A DNA stretch of 64,000 nucleotides from Silene conica (GCA_029255685.2 CM055314.2:40120790-40184789), one strand, 5' to 3'; counted from the stretch's first letter, positions 47,360-60,170 are shown. The notes: a model not told the origin generated them from the sequence alone. Numbers and translations: made by a program.

Positions 47360-48359
47360 TATTAAAGTATTATTATTATTTTATCTATTTTTATTAGTAA
47401 TGTTTGTAAATTCTAAACGTTGTTTTTATTAAGGGACTTTACGAGTCGGGAAGTTATTTTTTTTAGGGAAGTTGCTATTTTGGGAAAGTTTCTATTTTGG
47501 AAACTTTCCAATTTTAGAAGTTACTATTTTTGACATTTTGTTACGATTCTCAGTATAGGGTTTGGTAAAGGTTGTAATCGTTGAATATTATATGTTTAGG
47601 TGACGGTTTCTGCGTGGAACATTCCTAGGAGTTGTTGACTGTCTTTCTGCAAATTGAGGTAGGGGAAAGTACTGGTTATAATAATGTGATCCATTCTCAG
47701 TTGGCATTAAGCATGTTTGTTATTTAATATCATGTGATCATTGTGTTGAGTTGTTATCTTATTCTGTGTTAATTTATGATGTGAATATATATATATATAT
47801 ATTGGGCCTTGTGATATGGAGTTGGATCGGTGCGGAGTATATATATGGAGTTGGATCGGTGCGGAGTATATATACGGAGTTGGATCGGTGCGGAGTATAT
47901 ATGGCGTTGGATCGGTGCGGAGTATATATATATGGTGTTGGATCGGTGCGGAGTTTATTGGCGTTGGATCGGTGCGGAGTTTATTAATTATATTTGTTAT
48001 GTTATTCTTTACCTACTCAACCTCGTGGTTGACCCTGTGTATTCGTGATCACCTGTGATGAACCAATTATTGGGGAGCAGAATGACAGGTGCTGAGGCTA
48101 AGGGGGAGCTATGGGAGAAAGAGCTTGGATCCGGACCAGTTTAGATGTCTAGATCGCCTTAGTCAGTTAATTGAGTTGTACCTTATTTACGTTGTTAAGA
48201 CCTTTTGGATCTGATGTAAGAACACGTCTTGAGTTTAATTCTAATTAAAGTACTGTTTTTCTTTCCTTTGTATCTACTGCCTCGGGAAACCGAGATGGTA
48301 ACACCCTTACTTATCTGAGGAGTCCTAGTACAGGCCCTTAAATAAATGGGGGTGTTACA
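47360..48359 (+). repeat. 3' LTR of the non-autonomous element, right part
   Basis: It continues the LTR from the target T, with near-identical sequence to 26967-27967, including GTTGGATCGGTGCGGAGT units at 47821-47985, and ends GGGGGTGTTACA followed by the TACTG duplication. Confidence 0.93.
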
Positions 48360-48791
48360 TACTGTCATATGATGGCGATAATCAGCTGATCCTTAAAGGT
48401 CACACCTATAGGATAGTACTGAGAAATGTGATTATATATTAATATAATTACATAAATGCTAAACTTAGCTAAATGTAGTTAAGTAGATGATAAACATTTA
48501 ATATGATTAAATAATAACTAGGAGAAATGAATTAAATGTTAATTCTAATAAATATATATATAAAAGTTATATTTATTAATTATATTTTAATATATGATAG
48601 AATAATATAATTGAGATTAATTAATTATAAGATAATTAATTAATATTCTCCGGGAATTAAATTTGTATACCGAAAAGTATTAAAATATATATGATATTTT
48701 AAGAAAGTTCGGAATAAGGAAACTAACTCCAAATATTAAATTATAATGAGGTTTCCTAATTGAAGTACAATACCAACACAAAACAAAACCC

Positions 48792-48799
48792 TATATATA
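48792..48799 (+). promoter_or_regulatory. TATA box of the plus-strand copia LTR
   Basis: TATATATA lies in CCCTATATATAGAGGG, about 380 bp before the LTR end; the copia transcript of this element would start just downstream. Confidence 0.6.
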
Positions 48800-49169
48800 G
48801 AGGGTTTCGGCCGTGAGGTTGAATACACAAGAAAAAAACGTTTTTCCTCTCTTATTCTTCTTGATTAGTTTATCATCTTAATCCCAAAATAAATCCTCTA
48901 AAATAATTAATAGTAATTTAAGAGGAGCTTTGAGGGAATCTTTCTCAGTCGTCTTGGGTGCAATCTAAGGAGAACTTCTACCTTGAAGTTTGGGTTTATA
49001 CTAGGTTGTTCTTAGGTCGATCTCATATAGGACCAAAGGTTATTTCTATGATCCTTGTCCTATTATTTCAAGTTCTATTGTTTTAATATCAATTCGTTTT
49101 TGATATAATCCTTGGCAGTATTAATTAAGTTAATACTTTTATCAGTAGTTTAAGAAATTATTTCCTACA

Positions 49170-51289
49170 AGTCGTATCAAAGCCATTGTTCAAAATCGTT
49201 TTGATAATTAATTGAGAATTAAAATCCCACGGCACACATATTTTTCACGGTTTATTAAAAAAAAATTACTTTTTTCGGTCTGTTTTTTTTTCGTGATATG
49301 TCACGACTAAAATTTTTTTTTTGGTTCACGTTTTTTTTTTATTTTGTTATTTTAATTGTTAAAATAATTATCATGTGATGATGCTCATAACAATGATATA
49401 GATCAATGATTATTAAAAGTTCAATCAAGATATTGTTAGAATTAGATTAATTTGTTTAAATTTGTTAAGATGAATGAATATTGTTCAAATGAATTAAAAA
49501 GGTTAATCTTGATGACAATATTTGGAAATTTTTAAAAACCTAATATGATTAGAACTATAACACAAAATTATGAGATGATTTTTGTGTGCTACTATGAGTG
49601 ATTTTAAGAAAGTTCACGAATTAGTAAAGTTTCCAAAATCTATTTCTACCTTGATTATACCATTTAAGGAAATAGTATAATATCTTATGAATATGTCAAT
49701 TTACATGATATTATTTGATAATATGAGTAATTGCCTTTTTTTAACAAAAAAAAAACGTGTAATATTGGACCGCAAGTTTTTTTTTCGGCCCTACCCTAAA
49801 TTTTGTGATTTGTTGCTTTTGTTATTATTAATATTATATGATAATTTATATTAACTAAATTATAAATACACATTTATAATTAGAACACATTTATAAAAAT
49901 AAAACAAAAAAAGGGGGTATTAAAAAACCGTATAATTGGTTTTTAGGGTTATTTTATTTGTTTTCGTTTTTATTTATATTATGAGATAATATTCATATTA
50001 ACTAAATTATAAAAGATGTTTTGTAATTGTAACATTTTTTTTTCGAAAAAAACGGGGTATAACCGTGTGATTGCCGTGGGAAAGAAAGAAAATAAACAAA
50101 AATTATTTGATAGTTTTTCGGTTACTTAATCATTTATTTATTTTAAAAGGTTTATTATATCTAATTAATGATACTTACTAGATTTTAAAATTGTTTGGAA
50201 TTTATTTGGATTATGGTTTACATGTGTGACATGTAATTTTAAAATTAATGGTGGTTTAGGTAATATTGCATTATGAATGTTTTATTATATTGTTAATGAT
50301 ATTGTTTTTCAATGAAGGTTGAATTTATTTTTACAATTGTTGTCAAGTATAATCATGTAATCTAGTGTGGTTTTAGTTTTTTGGTTACTTTTTGGTAATG
50401 ATTGAAAGTAATCAAGTGACGTAATTTATGAGATCCCGCATCTCCGCTTTGTAGTTTAATTTTTCTTTATTTTAGATTAAATGTAAATAGGATTTACATT
50501 GTAATAGCTTAGAACAAGGAAGAAAAAGAAGAAGAGGAGTTTGATGCATCCGGGTCTCTATTTCCAGTTTACATCTCGAGATGAAGAACGGTGATCCATG
50601 TAGCTTCTAGGGTCCATGTGATTGGATTCCAAGTTGTATTTACTGTTTTTCATAGGATAAGCCACACTAGGATTTTAATGTTTTACGTTCTTATCTTTAT
50701 TGCTTGAATGTTGCATATCATTATGTTCCGCCTAAACCAAACCACTTATATGCATGTAAAATGACTCATGTAGATTATTTTGCATTTTGGCATATGATGT
50801 TTTTTTTTTGCCATCACTCATTCCTACTCATATCAAATAGTTCACTTAAATGAGTTTAAAATAGTGATGGGATCTCACTCTTTATAAAATTGAGACTTTA
50901 GCCTTTCTAGATCAAACAACTATGAATCCTTTGTTCGTCGGTGTGCATATATGACCTGTTGTTATCTCCATATGGACCCCTTCTACCTCGGGTAAGTAGT
51001 GTGTTGTGACCTAGTTGAACTCAACACAATGATTCATTCAAACTATTGAAATCATTGTGGACTAATAGATAAATTTAAGAAATTTGTCGACTAAGAGCTC
51101 TACTGTAGAACCAGTTAAAGGGTTAACTCACCAAATCGGGATTCGGGTCTTGGGATACATTATATAATTCTTTGAGTGAGATCGATTATATTATGTTGTA
51201 TATCTTTGTTTAAAAAGATTTTAAATTCATTGATTTCTCATGTTTATTTATTTTCCCATTTGTATATCATTTAATATCTGCCTTTTAAA
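49170..51289 (+). other. Leader of the plus-strand copia element
   Basis: Begins with a primer-site-like GTCGTATCAAAGCCATTG, two changes from the common GGTATCAGAGCC. The rest is AT-rich with several poly(T) runs and no open frame of note. Its right half matches, in inverse orientation, the leader of the second copia element (e.g. TTCAAGTTGTATTTTTG-like and AGGCCACACTAGGA segments near 59060-59150), which shows that the two elements are related. Confidence 0.65.
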
Positions 51290-52654
51290 ATGACTGATTC
51301 AAATGCAACTCCGGGCCCTAGCGCCACCCTCACCAGGGAGTCGTGGTTACGCTCTTTTATGGACCACGTCTCCTACAAATAGAACTCCCGCCTTAAGAAT
51401 AATGGGAGTAACTTTACCGATTCAGAGGCAACATTACGGAATGCTGCCATTGCTGACGGTAAATTAAAGTATTTGGTTGAGCCAGTACCGCCTGAACGAA
51501 CTGCAAGGACTGGAGCCCAACGAAATGCATATGATGAGTTCGTTCGTGAAGCTGGTGCGATTAAGAATGTACTTATTTATGCAATGGAAAGCAATTTGCA
51601 ATGCCGCTTCATTTCACAAGGTGCGAATAAGATTTTCACCACCCTTACCAATGAATTCTCGCAAGCTCCGAGAATCATGAGATATGACGCAGCAGTCCGC
51701 TTCTTCGAAGCTAAACTGTCCAACGGCCAAGATGTTAGCCCACACATCCTCAAGATGATTGAGAATGTGGAAGTTCTGGAGTCTCTCGGTTGCAATATTG
51801 AGGAGTCAATCATTGTAGACCGAATCTTACACTCTCTTCATGATGGGTTCACCCAATTTAGGGTGAATTATAACATGAATGACATGAAGAAAAGTCTTCA
51901 TGAACTCCACTCTCAGCTCATACAAGCTGAGAAGGATCTCAATTTGAGTGGGAGTGCTAAGAAGGACGTCCTTGTCATACAAGCTAATTGGAAGGGAAAG
52001 GGAAAGGCAAAGACTACCTTAAATGTTAAGAAGCCTCAGTTCAAAAAAAAGCAGCTGAAGCCCAAGAGTGGACCTAGTGAGACCAGTAACTCAAAGGCCA
52101 AAACTAAGATTAAAGGGAAAGAAGGAGAGTGCCACTATTGCCACGAGTTTGGGCATTGTAATAGGAACTGCCCTAAGTACCTCGAGGATATCAAGGCTGG
52201 ACGAGTGACAGCCATAGGTATACCGTCATTTATTCATATGATTGAAATAAACCATGCAAGTTCAGCAACATGGGCATTCGATACTGGTTGTGGTTCTCAC
52301 TTGTGTAATCACTTGCAGGGTTTAAGGGACGTCCGCAAACTTGAGAAAGGGGACGTTGACCTTCGTGTTGGAAATGGAGAAAAGGTTGCAGCTATCTCCA
52401 TAGGAACTTATGTACTCAAACTACCTAGTGGTTTCGAGTTATTTTTAAATAATTGTTATTTTGTTTCTAGTTTGTCGAAAACATTATTTCTATTTCTGTT
52501 TTGGATTCAGAAGGTTTTTATTTTAATATAAGCACAATTGTAGTACTTTTTCATTAAACGATATGATTTATGGAAAAGTTGTTTCCTTAAACGGAATATA
52601 TGTTTTAGACCAAACCAACGAGGTTTATCATGTGAATAATAAAAGGGCTAAAAC
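51290..52654 (+). pseudogene. copia gag-protease, interrupted by a second copia element
   Basis: The start is ATG at 51290 (MTDSNATPGPSATL). An in-frame TAG at 51380-51382 cuts the product after 30 codons; the same frame reopens and runs to 52531. It encodes the UBN2-type copia gag, a CCHC knuckle (CHYCHEFGHCNRNC) near 52130 and a protease with FDTGCGSHLCNHLQ near 52280. Past 52500 it decays through stops, though INDEL-shifted homology (NGIYVL, VYHVNNK) goes on to the point where the minus-strand copia LTR begins. The rest of pol is not in the window. Confidence 0.85.
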
Positions 52655-53607
52655 TGTGGGAAAATTTCTGTATATAATCCCAATTCTTTATATGCAGGAT
52701 TAAAACAAATTTATAATATATGATTTATAGTCATAAACGAAGTATAAGATACAAAGATTGGGATTAAGAATTAACCTTCTATCCTTGCAAAGGCCTAAGA
52801 TCAGATATCAAAACAGATATCCTTCTAATCGTTGCACCTAATATTTTCCAAGAAATACCCTTCTAGAGCTAGAAACTGCAAAATTACCTTTAATTTTGTG
52901 TAAGATGAAAGCTAGAGAGAGAGAGTATGTATGTCGTGTAACTCGTGTAACTCGGTTGCTTTAAGTGCAGAGTGAATGTCCTATTTATAGCTGCAAACAA
53001 CCTTGCTATTAGACATCAACTAGGATTCCCCAAATCAGTATTTGGTTCTACCTACAACACTTCATAACAACTGAACAACTTAATAATTGCTCAGACCGAA
53101 ATTCTATCTTTATAGAATCGGTTATATCTCTCTCTTGTGTAATGTTTTATCTTATAAATATCTTATATTTAAAATCCACTAATTAAATATAACCTTTTAT
53201 ATTTAATTAAATAATTTAATCTTTATTAAATAATTTCATTACACATAATTAAATATAACCTTTTATATTTAATTACGAATTAACATTTTAATTCGTCTTA
53301 GCTAATATTATTTAATCGGTATTAAATAATTATGTCATCTTTACTTTGACTAACCGTTTAGTTGTATAGGGTATCAATATGATTACATTTTCATCTAATC
53401 ATATCTCTCAGATTCCATCCTTTAGGTGTGACTCTTAGGGACCAGTTGATTACCGCCATCTGTATGACAATAACGTCAAACTTTCTAGCAAGCCAACCGT
53501 TATTGATAAACGTGAATCAACTGGCTAAAATACAAAGTATACCCTTTGTTCCTTTAAGAGATTTACACGTTTTGTCGCACTAACTGTTGAGGACACTAGC
53601 TCCAACA
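52655..53607 (-). repeat. 3' LTR of the minus-strand copia element
   Basis: Read on the minus strand it starts TGTTGGAGCTAGTGTCC and ends TTTTCCCACA, 953 bp, with TG...CA borders. A purine tract (ACAAGTGGGAGAT) lies directly upstream on that strand at 53608-53620. It carries the conserved block shared with the two other copia LTRs (CTAGAAAGTTTGACGTTA, GGCGGTAATCAACTGGTCCC). A TATAAATAG promoter sits at 52981-52990. The base 5-mer next to it is AAAAC; its partner is not in view. Confidence 0.88.
52981..52989 (-). promoter_or_regulatory. TATA box of the minus-strand copia LTR
   Basis: TATAAATAG on the minus strand, in a position equivalent to the TATATATA of the other copia LTR. Confidence 0.6.
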
Positions 53608-54420
53608 ATCTCCCACTTGTCCGTACAAGTGTATGTGCGATAACCGATTCTCATATCCAATTAAATTTCTCCCACTCAATGTAAAACAATTTGCAAATCT
53701 GTATTCACAAAGGTCGTATTTTACAGGCGATCTGTATCAAGAGTGGTTTTCCCGACTAGAGAGTAACTCAACTGATAACGAATCATTATTCGAGCTTGGC
53801 CAAGAATTTGAGTTACTACTCCTCGAGTGGCCCTGAGAAATATTAAAACCTAATTAGGGGTGGATATTTCCTTCAACTCGAATCTTGCAGATGTAAGCAC
53901 AGTATGAAATGACCCAAAAAAAATCTGCTTAGCCCCAGTTACGGTCAGGTAGTGAGAAAGAAATCAAAGTCACCCAAAACTACCCTTTATCTCAAGAAAC
54001 AGTCGACAGTCAAAAGAATCAACTCAAGGAACACGATGGACGTCCTATCCACGACCCGACACCGAATGTTCAATAACATTTAGAACTCCATTGCGTCGTC
54101 ACGAAAATTGTCCTACGAGTTATCGTTATAATCTCGTATCTGTGATCGATCAGTCAACGGTTTGACTTATGGTTTATTGAACCCACCATCAATCGACGTC
54201 ACAAAATAATTGCCAGAGTTATCAACTCGTGTAGGCGATTACGGACTAAAATAAATATAATGTAATTCAGTTCACTTTTGTGGTGTTCAATGTTGTCAGT
54301 ACAATCCACATGAAAAACAATATATAAAACAAAATCGATGGTGTTATAAATAGTATAAGAAATAGATACAATATCCAATTCACAAAAAGTACTAATACAA
54401 CTCCGGAACACGTTTCATTC
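53608..54420 (-). other. 3' untranslated part of the minus-strand copia element
   Basis: Between the end of pol and the 3' LTR. It includes the purine tract next to the LTR. No other coding signal; the short plus-strand frame at 53633 is incidental. Confidence 0.6.
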
Positions 54421-57400
54421 CCATTGAAATAACGTGCCCTTCATGTTTATCATGTCTTAATGGTTTAGTGAGAGGATCTGCGATGTTGTAATCTATCGCA
54501 ATCTTGTCTATCACTATCTCCTTTTGCTCCACGTAGTCTCGAATGAGGTGAGCTTTTCGCAGTACATGTCTAGATTAGTTGCTAGACTTAGGCTCCTTAG
54601 CCTTGAAGATGGCACCTCTATTATCGCAATAGATGGTGATCGGGTCGTTCGAACTAGGAACTACAGTGAGTCCTTGTAAGAACTGACGCATCCATATAGC
54701 TTCCTTTGCAGCTTCCGAAGCGGCATAGTACTCGGACTCAGTAGTAGAATCTGCAATAACACTCTGCTTGGAGCTTTTCCAACTGACAGCAGCGCCATTA
54801 AGAGTAAAAACGAATCCAGACTGAGATTTCGAGTCATCTCGGTCCGTTTGGAAGCTAGCATCTGCGTAACCGTTTGCGCAAAGCTCAGTGCCTCCCCATA
54901 AGTCAATACCCAATCTTTAGTCCTCCGTAGGTACTTAAGAATGTTTTTCACAGCCATCCAGTGTGGTTCACCTGGATTGCCTTGGTACCGACTCGTCATA
55001 CTCAAAGCATATGCCACGTCTGGACGTGTGCATATCATGGCATACATGATCGATCCTATAGCCGACGCATAAGGAATGCGACTCATGCGCTCGACCTCTA
55101 CGGTGTCTTAGGTGCCCGAGTCTTACTCAAATGCACCCCCGAGATCATCGGAAGTAACCCCTTTTTGGAGTTGGTCATGCTGAATCTGTCAAGAATCTTA
55201 TCTATATAAGACTCCTGACTCGGTGATAACATCCGTCGTGATCTATCTCTAGAGATACGGATTCCCAATATACATTGTGCCTCACCCAGATCTTTCATCT
55301 GGAAATGGTTCTTTAACCATACTTTAACCGAAGATAAGAGAGGGATGTCATTTCTGATCAAGAGTATATCTTCGACATACAACACCAGAAAGACGATCTT
55401 ACTCCCACTCGACTTGATATATAAGCATGGTTCTTCGACTGATCGAATAAAACCATTCTTTTTTATCACTTGGTCGAAGCGATGATTCCAACTCCTAGAT
55501 GCTTGCTTAAGTCCATAAATGGAACGCTTAAGCTTGCACACTTTCGTAGGGTTTTTAGGATCTGTGAAACCTTCGGGTTGTACCATGTCCAAGTCCTCCT
55601 CCAAATAACCATTTAAGAAGGCGGTTTTCACATCTATTTGCCATATTTCGTAGTCATGAAATGCAACAATCGCTAAGATAATCCGAATGGAACGCATCAT
55701 GACTACGGGTGCAAATATCTCATCATAGTGCAACCCTTGCACTTGAGTGAAACCTTTTGCCACTAGTCGTGCCTTATAGGTGTCTGGTTGTCCCTCGATG
55801 GAGCGCTTTATCTTATAAAGCCATTTGCACTGAATAGGTCGTACCTTATCAGGCAAATCAACCAACTCCCTTACGTCATTCTCATACATGGAGTCCATTT
55901 CAGATTGCATGGCATTAAGCCATAGCTTTGAGTCGGAACAGGTCATGGCACCTTTATAGGTCACGGGTTCGTTACTCTTTAAGAGAAAAACGTCAACACC
56001 GTCAAGTTCCTCGATCATACCGATGTATCTATCTGGAGGAATGAAGTATCTACCCGACCTTCTGGGTTCCTCAGGAATACTGACCGCAATAGAAGCTGAA
56101 GGAACAGTTTCCTCCATTGGTTGCTCAGTAGTTGGTTCTTGAATCTCCGACAGATCGAAGGTTCTATTACTTGTCTTATTCTCGAGAAATTCTTTCTCTA
56201 AGAACTTCGCACTAGCCGCAACAAAAACGCGGTGTTCAGTAGGCGAATAGAAGTAATGACCAAACATTCCTTTTGGATAACCAATAAAGTATGTCTTGAC
56301 CGATCGTGGGCCGAGCTTATCCTCGTGTCTCCACTTGACATAAGCCTCGCAGCCCCAAACCCGAATAAAGGACAAGTTAGGGACGGTTCCCTTCCATATC
56401 TCAATATGGAGTCTTGTCAACAGCTTTAGACGGACTTCGGTTAAGTATAAGAGCAGCTGATAATAGAGCAAAGCCCCATAATGAATCCGGCACAACTGTG
56501 TGACTCATCATGGATCGAACCATATCTAATAGTGTTCGATTTCTCCGTTCGGACACACCATTTAATTGTGGTGTTCCAGGTGGAGTTAACTGTGGTACTA
56601 TACCACAGTCTTTAAGGTGTTGATCAGACTCATGCGAAAGATATTCACCACCACGATCTGATCGTAGTGCTTTAATCTTTCTATCCAGTTGGTTTTCAAC
56701 CTTCACCTGGAATTCCTTGAACTTTTCAAAGGATTCACTTTTATGCTTCATTAAATAGACATATCCGTATCTACTAAAATCGTCCGTGAAAGTGATGAAA
56801 TATCTATAGCCTTCTCGTGTGGTGATTGACATAGGTCCACATACATCTGTATGTACGAGGCCTAATAGGTCAGCATCGCACATTCCAACACCTTTGAAGG
56901 AAATACTAGTCATTTTGCCTATGAGACATGATTCACATGTGCCAAATGATTCATAATCAAATGGAGATATAGCGCCATTCTGTATTAGCTGCTTTACACG
57001 TTTCTCATTTATGTGTCCCATACGACAGTGCCATAGATATGTTTGATCTTTGTCACCAACCTTTAGTTTCTTATTATTCATGTGTAATATTTCAGTCGAT
57101 TGAGCTAAGACATATATACCATTCATGGAAACCGCTTTACCATAAACCATTCCATTTAAAGAGAAAATACAGCTATTATCCTTTATTAAGAATGAAAATC
57201 CGTCTTTATCGAGTACGGAAACTGAAATAATGTTCTTAGATAAACTGGGTACATAATAAAAGTTATACAGATATAACTTGAATCCGCTCGGTAGCTGGAT
57301 CACATATGTTCCCATGGAAGCAGCAGCAACTTTTGCTCCATTCCCGACTCGCAGGTCCACATCACCCTTTGCGAAGTTGTAATGTTTTTTAGGCCCTGCA
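54421..57400 (-). pseudogene. copia pol (integrase, reverse transcriptase, RNase H), broken
   Basis: On the minus strand, in copia order with integrase first: pre-integrase zinc part HCRMGH..CESCLIGKM (about 57020-56900); integrase core VHTDVCGPM, TFTDDFSRYGYVYL, LRSDRGGEY and GVSERRNRTLLDM (57360-56401); reverse transcriptase KARLVAKGFTQ, QIDVKTAFLNGYLEEDL and SIYGLKQASRSW (56495-55098). The catalytic box reads YVEDILL where the family has YVDD (Glu codon at 55371-55373). RNase H starts TRPDVAYALSM and continues in another frame with [13 protein letters not shown] and STTESEYYA, then a stop near 54577 and an open remnant to about 54421. Frame breaks near 56450, 55090 and 54880 also occur. 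Not functional. Confidence 0.9.
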
Positions 57401-58414
57401 AATGATTACACAGATTAGAACCACAACCGGTATCAAGTACCCAAGTTCCGAAACTTGCATGGTTAATCTCAATAATATGAATATAAGTTGACATACCAAC
57501 AGGAGTGACGCGGCCTGCTTTTATGTCCTCACGGTACACTGGACAGTTCCGCCTGCAATGCCTAGTCTTGTGGCAATGGTGGCACTCAATGTTACCATTT
57601 TTGCTCTTTGTCTTGCCTTGTGAGCTACTTGTCTCACCACGCCCACTCTTAAATCCGGCCCTTTTGAATTTAGGAGGCTTAGCTACTGTTAGCTCTATTG
57701 GAGCTTTTCCCTTACCCTTTCCCTTCATTGCAATCATGAGAACGTCTTGCTTCATGCTCCCACTCAAATTAAGATCCTTCTCGGTCTGTACGAGAAGGGA
57801 GTGTAGCTCATGAGGATTTTTCTTCATGTCATTCATGTAATAGTTTGCCCTGAATAACGAAAAACCATCATGAAGTGAATGCAGCATTCGATCAATGATT
57901 ACGTTCTCACTGGTCTTGCAGTTCAGGGACTCCAATTTCTCGACATTCTCAATCATATTGAGAATGTGTGGGCTAACTGGTTGGCCCTTTTGGAGTTTCG
58001 CATCGAAGAAGCGACATGTGTGCTCATATGAAACGATTCTCGGTGCTTTTGAGAATTCGTTTGTGAGCGTGGTGAAAATCTTGCACCATGGGAAATGAAA
58101 CGTCTTTGAAAATTGGGTTCCATTGCAAAAATGAGTACGTTCTTTATCGCACCCGCTTCCATAACGAAATCACTATAAGCTTATGATACGTTCGCTCTAG
58201 CAGTGGGGCCTGGGTTAGGTGGTAAAGGCTCAGTTAAATACTTGAGCTAACCATCAGCTACAACTGCATTCCGTAATGCAGCCTCCCAGTCCGCAAAGTT
58301 GGACCCATCATTTTTCAGTCGCGTGGGCTGATTCATGTGGTCCATGAAAGCCTAAAGCCAGGATTATTTTCTTAGTGTGGCACTAGGCATAGGGGCATCA
58401 TTATGACCAGCCAT
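57401..58414 (-). pseudogene. copia gag-protease of the minus-strand element
   Basis: The start is ATG at 58414 (MAGHNDAPMPSATL, aligned with the start of the plus-strand copy). Four stops fall within the first 75 codons, and a frameshift near 57955 separates the N-terminal piece from the well-preserved part (57956-57300), which has the zinc knuckle CHHCHKTRHCRRNC and the protease LDTGCGSNLCNHLQG. It is related to the plus-strand gag at 51290 but clearly diverged. Another frame change near 57360 links it to integrase. Confidence 0.85.
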
Positions 58415-59457
58415 AGTATTTGCAGTATTATTGTTTTGTTTAAGTGAATTCTACACTGTAAAGAATAAATTAAAACATAATAAGCATACCATCGTTTTGT
58501 AAATAGTCTAGCAAAAACAGTTTAATGCAAGGACTTTAGCATTTATATAATTGATCTTTCTCAAGAACTATATAAACGATCCCAAGACTAAATTTCAGTA
58601 AATTGATAAGCCAACCTCTTGGCTAATTCTACATTTAGAATTCTTGGTCAATAAATTTCTGTAAATTCTATCTTTAGTCCACCATAACCACAGGATCGTA
58701 CGAGGGTCATGATGTTGAGGTAAAATAAGTCAACAACTACTACTTACCCAACATAGAAGAGGTCATATGGAGAGTAAGGTCCTATATGCCTGGCGACGAA
58801 GAAGGGATTCATAGTAATTTGACTTATAAAAGACTAATCTAATCTCAATTTTAGGTTATAAAGGAAGATCTCATCATCTTTAATTTTAATTCATTTAAGT
58901 GAACAAATATCTAGCATGCGAGAATGAATAAACTAAGGTGATGGCTTTAAGGGAAAAACGTGTGACATCTTTATGTCGACACAGACTAGCATACATACTA
59001 TATGAGTCAATTTTGATGCAATTCAGGTGGTTTGGTTTAGGCGGAAAAATGATGCAAAACAAACATGTGAATGAAAAACAAAACGGAAATAAAGCAAGTC
59101 CTAGTGTGGCCTATCCTACCAAAAAGAACAAAAATACAACTTGAAATCCATTTAGGAATGGACCCTGAAAGCTTGTCTTGTCTTGATGTTCCTTCTTGGT
59201 GATTTAGTGGGAGTGAACATCAATCCGATCTCCGTCTTGGACTTCTTATTTACATTTGAAGAATTACATAATAAAATCATATTATTACATTCTAATTTCC
59301 AAAAACGTAAAAAAAAATATTACACAAGGGAGATTCGAGATCTCAAAAATACATCACAAATTATGCTTCCTTCATTACGAAAACATAATTTACTAAGGCG
59401 ACACTAAGTATTACAAAATACAACTGATTGCGAAATTTTAAATAAAACCATTCATTC
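58415..59457 (-). other. Leader of the minus-strand copia element
   Basis: Non-coding and homologous in part to 50500-51280 in inverse orientation. It is broken by a LINE insertion at 59458 and continues at 60177-60248. The 5' LTR expected farther right is not found in the window. Confidence 0.6.
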
Positions 59458-60164
59458 TTTTTTTTGGTAAAATGTGAGTATATATTATATATCAAAGAAC
59501 ATTCCAAATATACAGGAGGTTAGGGGGTTCAAACCCCTCTGAGAGCATAAACAGACTAAAACAACCCATAAAAGCAACTTTAAGAGCAAAACAAAAGCTG
59601 GTAAAATACACAAGAACCAGCTATCATAAACTTCAAATGAAACCCAGCATTTCTTGCCAAGAAGTGAATCCTTGATCCCTGATTGACTCCATTTTCATAC
59701 TCACTCGTGTCCTTGCATATTTTTCAATTGTTGCAGCAATTTTCCCAGATATTGTACCTGTAATCAGCCATGATCATGGTGAGAGCCTGCCACTGGAGGT
59801 TGTCAGTTTTTGTTCTCAGTAACTCTGGGATTCTAGGTAGAGGGGTACCTAGCCATCCTTCAATACATTCCAGGACTTTACAACTATAAGCACACTCAAC
59901 AAAAAGATGCTCAATTGTCTCAGGCAGACTGCCACAGAGGCAGCATAAGTTATCAGGGCAGTATCCAATGGCATGGAGTTTGGTTTTGGTATTCAGGCCC
60001 TCATTCATGATTAGCCAGGATACAAAAGAGTGTTTTGGCCAATTCAGTTTGTTCCAGATTAAGGGAGTCCATTCTGGTTGGGGATACGACTCAGTAAGCC
60101 ATTGGTATCCCTGTTTGATGGAGTATTCAGACTGTCCCATGTTCCAGATGTTGTTTGAGTAGCC
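59458..60164 (-). mobile_element. 5'-truncated LINE (L1-type) tail, minus strand
   Basis: It is flanked by the 12-bp duplication AACCATTCATTC (59446-59457 and 60165-60176). The poly(T) at 59458-59466 is its poly(A) tail. It keeps the end of ORF2 and about 260 bp of 3' UTR. It belongs to the same LINE family as the insert at 14087. Confidence 0.92.
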
Positions 60165-60170
60165 AACCAT
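59724..60170 (-). pseudogene. LINE ORF2 C-terminal fragment (zf-RVT)
   Basis: On the minus strand the frame reads WNKLNWPKHSFVSWLIMNEG, then CCLCGSLPETIEHLFVECAY, the zinc-binding domain that ends plant L1 ORF2 proteins, followed by about 50 residues to the stop. The true LINE sequence ends at 60164, so the first two or three codons of the open frame come from the target site. Without the reverse transcriptase and endonuclease it is inert. Confidence 0.85.

Larger units (their letters stand above)
25909..48359 (+). mobile_element. Non-autonomous gypsy-like LTR retrotransposon (LARD-type), host of a Helitron
   Basis: LTRs at 25909-27967 and 31951-48359 share TGTAATACTCCG starts and GGGGGTGTTACA ends. 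A TGGTATCAGAGC primer site follows the first and a purine tract AAGGAGGAGAGAC precedes the second. The interior (27968-31950, about 4 kb) encodes no retrotransposon protein, so the element must have been mobilised in trans. The two LTRs differ at few positions outside two large changes in the 3' LTR (a 591-bp duplication and the Helitron), which suggests a fairly recent insertion. Target duplication TACTG. Confidence 0.9.
25771..49169 (+). repeat. Ty1/copia LTR split by nested insertions
   Basis: It starts TGTTGGAGTAAATGTCC and ends TTATTTCCTACA, followed by a primer-site-like GTATCAAAGCC. The LTR is divided into 25771-25908 and 48365-49169 by a 22.45-kb insertion; removing it and one copy of TACTG restores an LTR of about 940 bp, close to the 953 bp of the related minus-strand copia LTR at 52655. 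The left part carries the conserved GGCTCACTAGAAGTTTGACG segment and the right part GGTCACACCTATAGGA. Confidence 0.85.
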
